From Macrostomum hystrix (Eukaryota > Platyhelminthes > Macrostomidae), in contig CATNEN010000001.1 in assembly GCA_950097015.1 (NCBI GenBank), positions 7,497,001 to 7,561,000 on the forward strand: DNA of 64,000 nt, given 5' to 3'. The translations under genes were made by a program, and so were the position numbers. Under the pieces are notes generated by a model, which did no database searches, was not told the DNA's origin, and saw only the letters and a list, made by a program, of their open reading frames with translations. Below, one piece after another: positions 1 through 7,991 of the stretch; the stretch's first letter is position 1; each line of letters opens with the position of its first letter.

Positions 1-69
1 TTATTACTATAATTATTTATTATAGCTTATACTGTACACAATTTCGGATGTGCTTTCGACGGTCTATAT

Positions 70-1434
70 CAGGGGTCGGCAAACGTATTAGCTGGCGGGC
101 CAAAGAGAGAATCTAAAAGACGACGGCGGGCCGCTTTGATAATAGAAATATGATATAAGGGCGAGATGAGACACGGGATAGATGAGACACGGGAGAGATG
201 AGACACAGGAGAGATGAGACACGGGAGAGATGAGACACGGGAGAGATGAGACACGGGAGAGATGAGACACGGGAGAGATGAGACCCGGGAGAGATGAGAC
301 ACGGGAGAGATGAGACACGGGAGAGATGAGATACGGGAGAGATGAGACACGGGAGAGATGAGACACGGGAGAGATGAGACACGGGAGAGATGAGACACGG
401 GAGAGATGAGACACGGGAGAGATGAGACACGGGATAGATGAGACACGGGAGAGATGAGACACGGGAGAGATGAGACACGGGATAGATGAGACACGGGATA
501 GATGAGACACGGGAGAGATGAGACCCGGGAGAGATGAGACACGGGAGAGATGAGACACGGGAGAGATGAGACACGGGAGAGATGAGACACGGGAGAGATG
601 AGACACGGGAGAGATGAGACACGGGAGAGATGAGACACGGGAGAGATGAGACACAGGAGAGATGAGAAACGGGAGAGATGAGACACGGGATAGATGAGAC
701 ACGGGAGAGATGAGACACGGGAGAGATGAGACACGGGAGAGATGAGACACGGGAGACATGAGACACGGGAGAGATGAGACACAGGAGAGATGAGAAACGG
801 GAGAGATGAGACACGGGATAGATGAGACACGGGAGAGATGAGACACGGGAGAGATGAGACACGGGAGAGATGAGACACGGGAGAGATGAGACACGGGAGA
901 GATGAGACACGGGAGAGATGAGACACGGGAGAGATGAGACACGGGAGAGATGAGACACAGGAGAGATGAGAAACGGGAGAGATGAGACACGGGATAGATG
1001 AGAAACGGGATAGATGAGACACGGGAGAGATGAGACACGGGATAGATGAGACACGGGATAGATGAGACACGGGAGAGATGAGACACGGGAGAGATGAGAC
1101 ACGGGATAGATGAGACACGGGAGAGATGAGACACGGGAGAGATGAGACACGGGAGAGATGAGACACGGGAGAGATGAGACACGGGATAGATGAGACACGG
1201 GAGAGATGAGACACGGGAGAGATGAGACACGGGAGAGATGAGACACGGGAGAGATGAGACATGGGAGAGATGAGACACGGGAGAGATGAGACACGGGAGA
1301 GATGAGACACGGGAGAGATGAGACACGGGAGAGATGAGACACGGGAGAGATGAGACAGGATACTATAGGTGTTGGAAGGAGCAACGGGCCGGATTTGGGA
1401 GCTTCGATGGCCGCATCTGGCCCGCGGGCTGTAG
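70..1434 (+). mobile_element. hAT-type DNA transposon remnant (non-autonomous)
   Basis: The left end reads CAGGGGTCGGCAAAC, the hallmark terminus of many animal hAT elements, followed by GC-rich hAT-like subterminal sequence (GGCGGGCC near 94 and 126). The right side (about 1386-1434) has the matching subterminal pattern GGCCCGCGGGCTGTAG, but the expected terminal GCCGACCCCTG is missing. The right tip is therefore lost or mutated, and no 8-bp target duplication can be shown. Almost all the interior is a 16-bp tandem array. There is no transposase. The family assignment rests on the termini only. Confidence 0.6.
164..1356. repeat. 16-bp minisatellite (unit GAGATGAGACACGGGA)
   Basis: About 75 head-to-tail copies of a 16-bp unit, with scattered one-base variants such as GATAGATG, ACACAGGA and GAAACGGG. 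Sixteen is not a multiple of three, so each minus-strand frame cycles through the same peptide in phase-shifted form without a stop. The long apparent open frames here are artefacts. The array lies inside a hAT remnant. Confidence 0.97.
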
Positions 1435-1504
1435 CAGGAGTAACTATTTATAAAGATTAAATATCGATTGTCCAAAAACATTTTTTAACAAATCAAGCAC
1501 TTAC

Positions 1505-1543
1505 CTGGTCTAAAAGTTGCTTTAAAGCATTGATGTCACTCAT
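1505..1543 (-). CDS. Candidate 13-codon first coding exon
   Basis: On the minus strand an ATG at 1543 opens the frame MSDINALKQLLDQ, which ends exactly at a consensus 5' splice site (CAG|GTAAGT, GT at 1504-1503). The exon is in phase 0, and the rest of the gene would lie to the left of this window. The upstream 5' region (1544-1650) is not AT-monotonous and could be a leader. I do not recognise the protein. The support is one ATG plus one strong donor, so this is an inference. Confidence 0.35.
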
Positions 1544-1555
1544 TCGGCATTTATA

Positions 1556-2700
1556 ATCAGGAATATTTTGACGACGTTACAATTTCAATCAACTGATAAG
1601 TTTCCGCAAGGCTTGTTTCTCGCAATTCGAGACGAAAACTGCTTCTAGCAGCAGATAGTTTCTGAAAGAAATAAGACGATTCAAAGTGGTACGAATGATT
1701 TAATAACGGGTACAAAGGCTACTCTTATACGAGTATGGTTGAGCTGCTATAAAAGTCAGCAATACTCGTAAATCAAACCTGATGCTCTATAGTTTTCTCA
1801 ACAATTTTATGCAGCCCTTAGTAAGCTAACCATTGGCTGCTCAACTGGCGAACTAAATAGTACTAGCTAGGTACGGGGAATAGGCTCTCTTGGGATTTGC
1901 TATGAATAATGGGAAGTTGCATGAGCACACACCCACACGCATGGGCACAATGAGCACACAAAAGAAGGTCTACAATATTAAAATGCCAGCCAACCCAAGC
2001 CGGTTCTGCTCAGATCCAACTGCTTTTGCCCCTTGCGTTTCTCTCCCTACCTCGCATTCTGCTTCTCCTCAATGCCTACCGCATTTTCCTTTCTCTGCCA
2101 AGGAGACGGGAGTGCTTAGCCGGCAACTTCCCCAACCAACTGCCTCAGTTTTCTACCTGTCTCGTTGCTAACCTTCCCGCGCCCCAAATCCAGCCCCAGC
2201 AACGGGAGGGGAAGGGAATCGATATTGTGTTCCCCCTTTTTTCCATTCTCTAGCTCTCCCTGTCTGTCTGTCTTCAGTGTAGAGTTAATTTTCTTCCTCA
2301 TTTACACAATTTTAGTCATCGCAGTCGTGTCTCAGTGTGTCTCTATCTACCTGGCGACTCAAAATTCTGGTCTCTAATAGCAACCAACAAAAATTTAGCG
2401 CACTCCTGATTGTTGTTAAACCAATTGCATTAGAAGCAGAATGTGTGGAAATTTTTGTACGTGTGGGTGGCATTTGAGCTGGTAGAAAAAAACAAATTTA
2501 CTCAGCTGTAGCTGGCTTGCACAATGCTACAGTCCTCTTCTCAACAATGGGCTGAGAAAATCGCTTCCAATACAAAAAACTGAATTGATCTAAGTTCATA
2601 ATCGTTAATGGTACGAAATTAATTAACTGGTCGCAATATTCATCTGAATTAGGAAGTCCAAATATTCTGTAAAAATATTAACATTACTTCTTTCAGTAAT
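1556..2700. other. No gene recognised
   Basis: Mixed-composition sequence. A pyrimidine-rich stretch (about 2030-2280) is open for 60-93 codons in several frames, but these frames lack motifs and splice structure. I see nothing else supportable. Confidence 0.5.
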
Positions 2701-2739
2701 GACCGAAATGACACCTGCACGGTCCATGGGTAACTGAAG

Positions 2740-3238
2740 GGTGAGTGGCAGAGGGCCAACCTCCAAGGCACAGTGAGAATGTACACTGCCTGACGATGAG
2801 AAAGTCAGGACAGATTATTGATTATACATACCTGCCCCAATTGGGTCAGATGTGCAGCCGACAGCACAGCCGCAGCTAATGCGCGGCGCATCTGAAGGCT
2901 GCGTACAGCTGTTCAGTCTATTGACTGGGGGGACGCCACACCCACCTTCAATTATCCCAGCTGATGCTGGTACCCATTTAACAGCTGGGTGAACTGAAGC
3001 AATGCAGAGTTAAGTGTCTTGCTAAAGGACACAAATTGTTCAGGGGAGTCGGGAATCGAACCCCCGACCTTCAAGTCGTGAGTCCGATGCAGGACAGATG
3101 TACACACCTGTGTGAGCGTGTGTGCCCAAGAGTCAGCGAAATGGGCAGAATGGCCTCCTCGCTGGCTGCGGGTCTAGTGTCACCAAATGATGTGCCATTG
3201 TCCGAGGTCCTCCTGCAAGTATTATAATTATTATTATG
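2740..3238 (+). mobile_element. SINE family A copy, interrupted by SINE B
   Basis: The two halves, 2740-2815 and 3091-3238, match the body and tail of the full-length family A SINEs at 38173 and 56162. Shared blocks are GCCAACCTCCAAGGCACAGT, CTGCCTGACGATGAGAAAGT and GAGTCAGCGAAATGGGCAGA, and the tail is ATT-rich. The tRNA-like head is missing, so this copy is 5'-truncated. The halves are split by a 275-bp insertion. Confidence 0.8.
2816..3090 (-). mobile_element. SINE family B insertion with 9-10 bp target duplication
   Basis: The insertion is flanked by identical AGGACAGAT at 2807-2815 and 3091-3099, extendable by one C. On the minus strand it begins with a tRNA-derived segment carrying a B box (GGTTCGATTCC, around 3050-3060) and ends in an AT-rich tail. 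The A box is missing, so the head is truncated. A second copy of the body lies at 32645-32855 and a relic at about 53560-53700. The duplication and the split of SINE A are seen directly. The family name is only a label used here. Confidence 0.8.
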
Positions 3239-3239
3239 T

Positions 3240-5019
3240 TACTGATGACATGCTATTTGTAGGTGATAGCGTGCAGTCGCATTTAAGGAGCTGTTATGTT
3301 TTCAGATGCAACTTTTTAAACCAAAAGTTGTACAATTATACATGGCTGCTTTTACTTTACACTAGAACCTACTAACCGACTCTTTAATGTTTAATACTCT
3401 AACTAAATTAATCATAGTTTCAAAGCAAGAGAGACAAAAACAACAGTTATTTTATTTTATATCAAGCCAGCTTTTTATCTGGATATCAATATGAAAACAA
3501 AAGTTAAAAATACATTACACAGAACAAATATGTAATCATAGGCTCATATCAGTTTTGGCTTAAGCTTAGCCTTAATTGCAACCTACAGTACTTAGACCCT
3601 GTTTGTACTTTAGGTCAAGTAATAGTCTAGAAACTTTTATTGTTAGGTGCATCATGAAAAGTGTCTTGCTTTTGATTTGTCATGGTGTACCATATTGGAT
3701 AGAAAGATGCTTAAAACTATTGTAAGAGAAAACAGTTTCCCATGTCTTGTGAGAGTGGTAAGAATGGTAAGCTTTTTTTAAGCTGCTACCTTTAAAAAAT
3801 TATAAGCTCTTTAATTCAAATAAGCAAAATAATCTCAAAATAGCTTACCCTTAATTAAAAAATAGTATTTTTTCAAAGAAAACCGTTCAACAAAAATGCC
3901 AGCAAAAGTATTGAATAGTAAGAGATGCTTTCATGACACTAATGCTCTCTTGCTGTAGTAAAATATTCTGCTGTAGACAATAAAACTAATAAAATGCATA
4001 ATTTTGTGTTTCATACAGAGCAAAAGCTGTTATTGTGCCTCAGCTAGTCGCTATAATAACTATAAAATTATTAATTATAAATTAGGAGCCGAGGCTACAC
4101 AGAATTATGAAGAAGTTATAAGCATATAGGAAGTAAATAGTATAGAATTCTATAGGAGCATTGGCTCCAAGCTGTAACACACAATTTCCACGTGCCACGA
4201 CTTTCTTAGAAAAGAAATAAATTGAATTGCTATATCGCGACACACACAAACCTACTTAAACACTGCTTGTTGAAAAGAAGAAGCTGCATATTAAACTTCC
4301 ATAAACAATTTATGTAAAGGTTTCAAAACCATAAATTAGTAGCCATGAAAAGAGGTATAATATATATTACGGTGTCTATATTTAAAATTAGGATTTAGAA
4401 CGAACATGACCTCGCGCGGCGCATCGGGAGCTGGCTGAGTCTGACCATCCGGGTATTAAAGGCCTGGCTATTCGAGTCGTTTAGGCCTACTGCTGAACAA
4501 AACATGTTATGATTTCGGTTGTTCTAAGAATCTAAGTCTCGTTAAACTTGAGTTTCCAGCAGACGAAAAGTTTAACGCAAAATAGTTTGTTCGTCTGCCT
4601 AGCAGACGAAAAGAGTGGCAGACGAAAAGAGTGGCACCCGGTATGATCACTGTAGGCCTATCAATAGCAATTTACATTTTGGCCATTTCGGGTATAATTA
4701 AAAATCCGATTCTCATAACTTATGTCCCATAGTAATGCTTATTTTTTTCATTCTTTAAAAAAACTTTAGTTAAGTTTTACTTTCAAATGAGATAGGGCCT
4801 AATTTCGATAGGCCTAAACCAATTTAAACTTAAACAACGGGTCCATTATCACATACACAGTTGCCTTTGGCCTACACAGATTCACAGTAATACATACATT
4901 ACTTATGACTTACGAGTTACACAACATGACAGTTAACAAAAAGTTGGCCTCTGCTAGCACAACTGCCCTCAACTGGCAGCTTTACTTTTGTTTTCGGCTT
5001 GTGTCTAACCCAAATTTCA
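3240..5019. other. AT-rich intergenic sequence
   Basis: No gene recognised. A small cluster of AGCAGACGAAAAG direct repeats lies at about 4557-4635. The rest is low-complexity AT-rich DNA up to the Polinton target site. Confidence 0.5.
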
Positions 5020-5025
5020 ATCTAA
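5020..5025. repeat. Polinton target-site duplication, left (ATCTAA)
   Basis: ATCTAA immediately precedes the left inverted repeat. The same six bases follow the right inverted repeat at 20694-20699. Six base pairs is the duplication length known for Maverick/Polinton integration. Confidence 0.95.
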
Positions 5026-5716
5026 AGTAGTATGCAAGAGGGGGCTTCTAGGACAAAAATAATCGCAGCCTCCATTATCCACAAACCATTACTTTTATTA
5101 TTCCCGAAGAGATCAGGAAAAAAAGGGTCCCCGCCCCTCTAAAAACTCCGTCTCCATATTCTAAATTCTCTACTTTTAATATCCCACATCAGTTTGTAAG
5201 TTGAATATCTAGGACAAAAAATTATCGCAGCCTCCTTATTGCACAAACCATTACCTTTCCTGAAGGAACAAGGTTCCCCCGCCAAAAAAAAAATACTTTC
5301 CAGTTTCTGAACTTGGACAAAACAAATTATCGCAGCCACTCCCTAAGAGATCATGCACAAAATAGCGAAGCTGCAAAAAGCGTGCCAAGACAATCAAATT
5401 AGCACTAAAATCCCATTCCCCAAACTCAAGACCCCAAACCTAGGGTGCTCATCCTCCGAAAAAAAATTATATTCTCATTAAAAATGCTCCCAATCGTCTC
5501 TCCAGGATCTTATTACAAAAGTCATGAGCCTAATTACAAGAGTAAGTACCAATGCAAACGAGAATGCAGCGAGTACATGAAGAAATATTGTCCCAACGTC
5601 GATATCAATGTCCCTAATATTAATCTAGCTCTCCAAAGTCACTGGTTTCATAAGTATGGAGCAATTATAAAGGACTACGACAGCTACTATAACTTTGCAG
5701 AAATCATTAAGCAGCT
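5026..5716 (+). repeat. Polinton left terminal inverted repeat (691 bp)
   Basis: It is the reverse complement of 20003-20693, and a base at x corresponds to 25719-x. It contains three spaced copies of a motif close to GGACAAAAATTATCGCAGCC, at 5051-5073, 5212-5235 and 5315-5337. It also contains almost all of a 78-aa gene at its inner end. Identity breaks right after AAGCAGCT, so the last codons of that gene differ between the two ends. Confidence 0.97.
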
Positions 5717-5720
5717 ATAG
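5484..5720 (+). CDS. TIR-encoded 78-aa protein, left copy
   Basis: The function is unknown. The chosen start is the ATG at 5484, because its context CATTAAAAATG is the same as that of the polymerase gene. An in-frame upstream ATG at 5445 lacks this context. The product is hydrophilic, with two cysteines in a KYQCKRECSEY segment and a third at YCPN, and many Tyr, Lys and Asn residues. It has no signal peptide or membrane segment. Since it lies in the inverted repeat, the element carries two copies (the other at 19987-20235). A small basic protein encoded at both ends of a linear element could act at the termini, but that is speculation. Confidence 0.65.
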   Translation: MLPIVSPGSYYKSHEPNYKSKYQCKRECSEYMKKYCPNVDINVPNINLALQSHWFHKYGAIIKDYDSYYNFAEIIKQL

Positions 5721-6014
5721 AACACGCTGCATTAAAATCGATATTTTACGTACGAGCGTTTGATATTTTGCTGTGTGGCGGGTGGATGTTGAGCGGAATG
5801 TGTAAGGCAGCTGTTTCTTGTCTTAGTTCACAGCGCGAGCGGTGTTGGTAGTCACTCCCAGTTGGCTCCACCCCCCCCCCCCCCCAATACGCTCAAACGT
5901 GAGCTCAACGTCAGCTCTTAAAACAAACGTGAGCTCAGCCCGCCCTTTTCGCCGCCTCTTCCTAAAGTTATTTTACACTTCTCAACCGAAACCGTAATAG
6001 CTTCTACTTCATCT

Positions 6015-6680
6015 ATGGATGTCGATTGGTGTATAAACCTGTCTGGCGAAACAGTGCAACGGAGCCTATGTGAGGTCTTATCTGAGACTTTAGCAGAAAT
6101 CAAGGATCCAGTTAGAGCTGCGCAGAAACGACAAAAGATCGCCGCATTTTTCAAGCTCAACGAAGAGTCGCTGCAAATGGAAGTCCTCACTCTAACGCGG
6201 CTGCAGAAGAAGGCCGCGAGTGATCGCGTGGCGGCGCTTGATGCAGAGCGGCGAGCTAAGCGCAAAGAAGACTTCAAACAGAAGCTCCTCGCTTCACGAA
6301 TTCCCCAAGCAGATGTTGGGAAACCTGCCGATGATGAAAGCGGTGATGTGGTAGAGCGTCTGCAGTGCGCTCTGTTTCGTCTGAGAAGGTCGCAGAAGAC
6401 TGGTCTGCATCATGCGATCCAATGTGGAAAACTCTTGTTGACATTTAAAGCCAGTAATAAAAACAGCGGTAAGAAGGCACGAAAGCAGCATTTTGACTAC
6501 CTTCTTGATCAAGTAAACCTCAAGGTTTCGTCAGCAAATCTTTATATGAAGTTGTTCAAGCTGGAAAGTGAATACCCTGGTCTTAGGCAAGTCTCCCTGC
6601 CGCTTCGTGATTTGAACACCAATATGTCAATATTAGTTGAAATCCTTGAGGATGATCAGTTATGGAAGCAACTTGTTTGA
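6015..6680 (+). CDS. 221-aa protein with a DUF3102-like region (Polinton cargo)
   Basis: The first half is charged and helical, with a run rich in Arg, Lys, Ala and Asp around residues 60-90 that is probably a coiled coil. The second half (about 112-190) has the pattern of small phage and plasmid DUF3102-type helical domains: a helix ending in an IQCGKLLL-like segment, a spacer with basic residues, HFDYLLDQ, then a helix like SSANLYMKLFKL. I infer this resemblance by eye. The start region (CATCTATGG) lacks the A/T-only leader seen before the other element genes. Base composition looks GC-richer than its neighbours, and a 15-C tract lies upstream at 5871-5885. It may be captured cargo rather than a core gene. 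Function unknown. Confidence 0.6.
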   Translation: MDVDWCINLSGETVQRSLCEVLSETLAEIKDPVRAAQKRQKIAAFFKLNEESLQMEVLTLTRLQKKAASDRVAALDAERRAKRKEDFKQKLLASRIPQADVGKPADDESGDVVERLQCALFRLRRSQKTGLHHAIQCGKLLLTFKASNKNSGKKARKQHFDYLLDQVNLKVSSANLYMKLFKLESEYPGLRQVSLPLRDLNTNMSILVEILEDDQLWKQLV

Positions 6681-6695
6681 CAATAGGCGCAGAAA

Positions 6696-6947
6696 CTCTA
6701 GCCTGCTTCGGATTGGCCAGAAAAAGTTAACGCGTTGGCTTTTTTTTCCTATTGCAACTTTTTTTAGAAAGCTCTAGTATGCTTCGGATTGGCCAGAAAA
6801 TGTTAACGCGTTGGCATTTTTCCCTATTGCAGAACAAAAAAAAAGAGAAATAGTTGTAGTAAGTGTATTACGTAAAATATTTTTGTGGTATATTGACGCT
6901 TCCTATTAGTCAGAAAAGGCTAATATGCTATTTACCCTATTTCCTGA
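6696..6947 (+). repeat. Three diverging direct repeats downstream of the 221-aa gene
   Basis: Copies at 6696-6757 and 6772-6831 share GCTTCGGATTGGCCAGAAAA, then GTTAACGCGTTGGC, then CCTATTGC. A weaker third copy at about 6898-6947 keeps the order of blocks (GCTTCCTATTAGTCAGAAAA, CTAATATGCT, CCTATTTC). They are separated by T- or A-rich spacers. Role unknown; they could be regulatory iterons or decayed duplications. Confidence 0.7.
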
Positions 6948-6991
6948 ATAAAGTGACAGACGCAATTAAAAAATCTGCTTTCCTATATCTG

Positions 6992-7010
6992 AGTAGTATG
7001 CAAGCGGGGG
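6992..7010 (+). other. Internal copy of the Polinton terminal sequence
   Basis: AGTAGTATGCAAGCGGGGG matches the first 19 bases of the element (AGTAGTATGCAAGAGGGGG) at 18 of 19 positions, in the same orientation as the left end. Similarity stops beyond that. It looks like an older left terminus buried inside the present element. Confidence 0.7.
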
Positions 7011-7115
7011 TCACCAGAATTTTTTAAGTGACCATCTTTGATTTAAATTTTGGTAGAAGAATTTCCTCGAAAATTAAATGATGCGCTTCAACATACAAAA
7101 AAAGTGTTCAAAACA

Positions 7116-7368
7116 ATTCAAATTTATTCTTTGAAGATTCAAATTTATTCTTTGAAGATTCAAATTTATTCTTTGAAGATTCAAACGCATAATTAGGTAG
7201 CTCATTATCTTTGAATCTTCAAACGCATAATTAGGTAGCTCATTATCTTTGAATCTTCAAACGCATAATTAGGTAGCTCATTATCTTTGAATCTTCAAAC
7301 GCATAATTAGGTAGCTCATTATCTTTGAATCTTCAAACGCATAATTAGGTAGCTCATTATCTTTGAAG
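7116..7368. repeat. Tandem repeats in the Polinton (21-bp, then 38-bp units)
   Basis: About three copies of a 21-bp unit containing ATTCAAATTTATTCTTTGAA are followed by about five copies of a 38-bp unit containing CGCATAATTAGGTAGCTCAT. The two unit types share the palindromic junction CTTTGAA/TTCAAA. The block separates the 221-aa gene from the PLA2-like gene and has no coding potential. Confidence 0.9.
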
Positions 7369-7398
7369 ATTCCAATACGAGTATTCTTAAGCAACAAG

Positions 7399-7477
7399 AA
7401 AAATCGGATTCGAACCACAGGCTAAAAGTTTGCAACTGCATGCCAACCACACGCCATACCAACTATGCCAGCGAGCG
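7399..7477 (-). other. tRNA-like sequence with Pol III A and B boxes (not a functional tRNA)
   Basis: The minus strand carries a perfect A box, TGGCATAGTTGG (7459-7470), and a perfect B box, GGTTCGAATCC (7406-7416), about 42 bases apart. The candidate acceptor stem (CGCTCGC against TTTTCTT) does not pair, and the D and T stems pair only in part. It is either a decayed tRNA or a tRNA-derived relic inside the Polinton. It lies just downstream of the PLA2-like gene, on the same strand. Confidence 0.5.
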
Positions 7478-7506
7478 ATCTCTAGCCAGTACGATGGAAC
7501 TCCTAT

Positions 7507-7965
7507 TTAGCCTGCAAATGTGTGTTCTGCTCTCTCAACCCCCAGCTCTTTCAGCAGTCTTCCCAGTTCTTTACTTGGCGCATGCAATACAAAGCCCACC
7601 CCACCAATCCCCAACCCCAACTTTGTCTTACCAAAAATAACAGCTTTAACTAGTTTCCGAGCGATCGATTCCCTCCACCCGCTTGAAGTCCCCATATTGT
7701 CTAGCTTTCTAAGCATTTCTTTGTCCCAGCGAGTCTTCTCCTCTGGAAAATCCCTATACTTAATATCATGCCACATACAGACAGAGTCTAGCTCGTTCAC
7801 AGGCTCATGCCCAGGATTTGGATTATTGTTTTTATCTAGCTGTATTTCAAGCGGATTCAAAGGCCCACAATATTTGTAGCCGGGAATTGTCCAGCCTTTG
7901 TTTGGATGAGGAAGCTTTTCTACCAGTCCATGTGAGTCTAAGTTTCCACCAGAGCGTTGCATCAT
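7507..7965 (-). CDS. Phospholipase A2-like protein, 152 aa
   Basis: It has the two signatures of the parvovirus VP1/secreted PLA2 fold: a calcium-loop-like YKYCGPLNPLE at residues 30-40, and the catalytic helix motif CMWHDIKY (His66-Asp67) at 63-70. Asp81 in TRWDKEM is a possible second catalytic Asp. The C-terminal third has a glycine-rich hydrophobic stretch (LGLGIGGVGFVL). In parvoviruses such domains breach endosomal membranes during entry. Related genes are reported in adintovirus-type elements, so a virion-associated role is plausible. It is transcribed divergently from the integrase across a 26-bp A/T-only spacer. Enzymatic activity is not shown by sequence alone. Confidence 0.8.
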   Translation of the reverse strand: MMQRSGGNLDSHGLVEKLPHPNKGWTIPGYKYCGPLNPLEIQLDKNNNPNPGHEPVNELDSVCMWHDIKYRDFPEEKTRWDKEMLRKLDNMGTSSGWRESIARKLVKAVIFGKTKLGLGIGGVGFVLHAPSKELGRLLKELGVERAEHTFAG

Positions 7966-7991
7966 TTTTATAAAAAATTAAATAAAAAATA
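7966..7991. promoter_or_regulatory. Divergent A/T-only promoter spacer (PLA2-like / integrase)
   Basis: Twenty-six bases of pure A/T lie between the start codons of two divergent genes. Nearly all genes in the element have the same kind of T-run plus A-run leader directly before the ATG. The promoter role is inferred from position and recurrence. Confidence 0.6.

Noticed and set aside
69-1481. Minus-strand open frames of 412-470 codons
   Set aside because: They are created by the 16-bp array, which has no stop in any of the cycled minus frames. Three overlapping frames encode the same repeat peptide.
5871-5885. Poly-C tract as a regulatory element
   Set aside because: A 15-base homopolymer alone gives no functional evidence.
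7399-7477. Functional tRNA gene
   Set aside because: A and B boxes are perfect, but the acceptor stem does not pair and the D and T stems are weak.
7520-7879. 119-codon plus-strand frame opposite the PLA2-like gene
   Set aside because: It is the antisense shadow of a gene with clear catalytic motifs.
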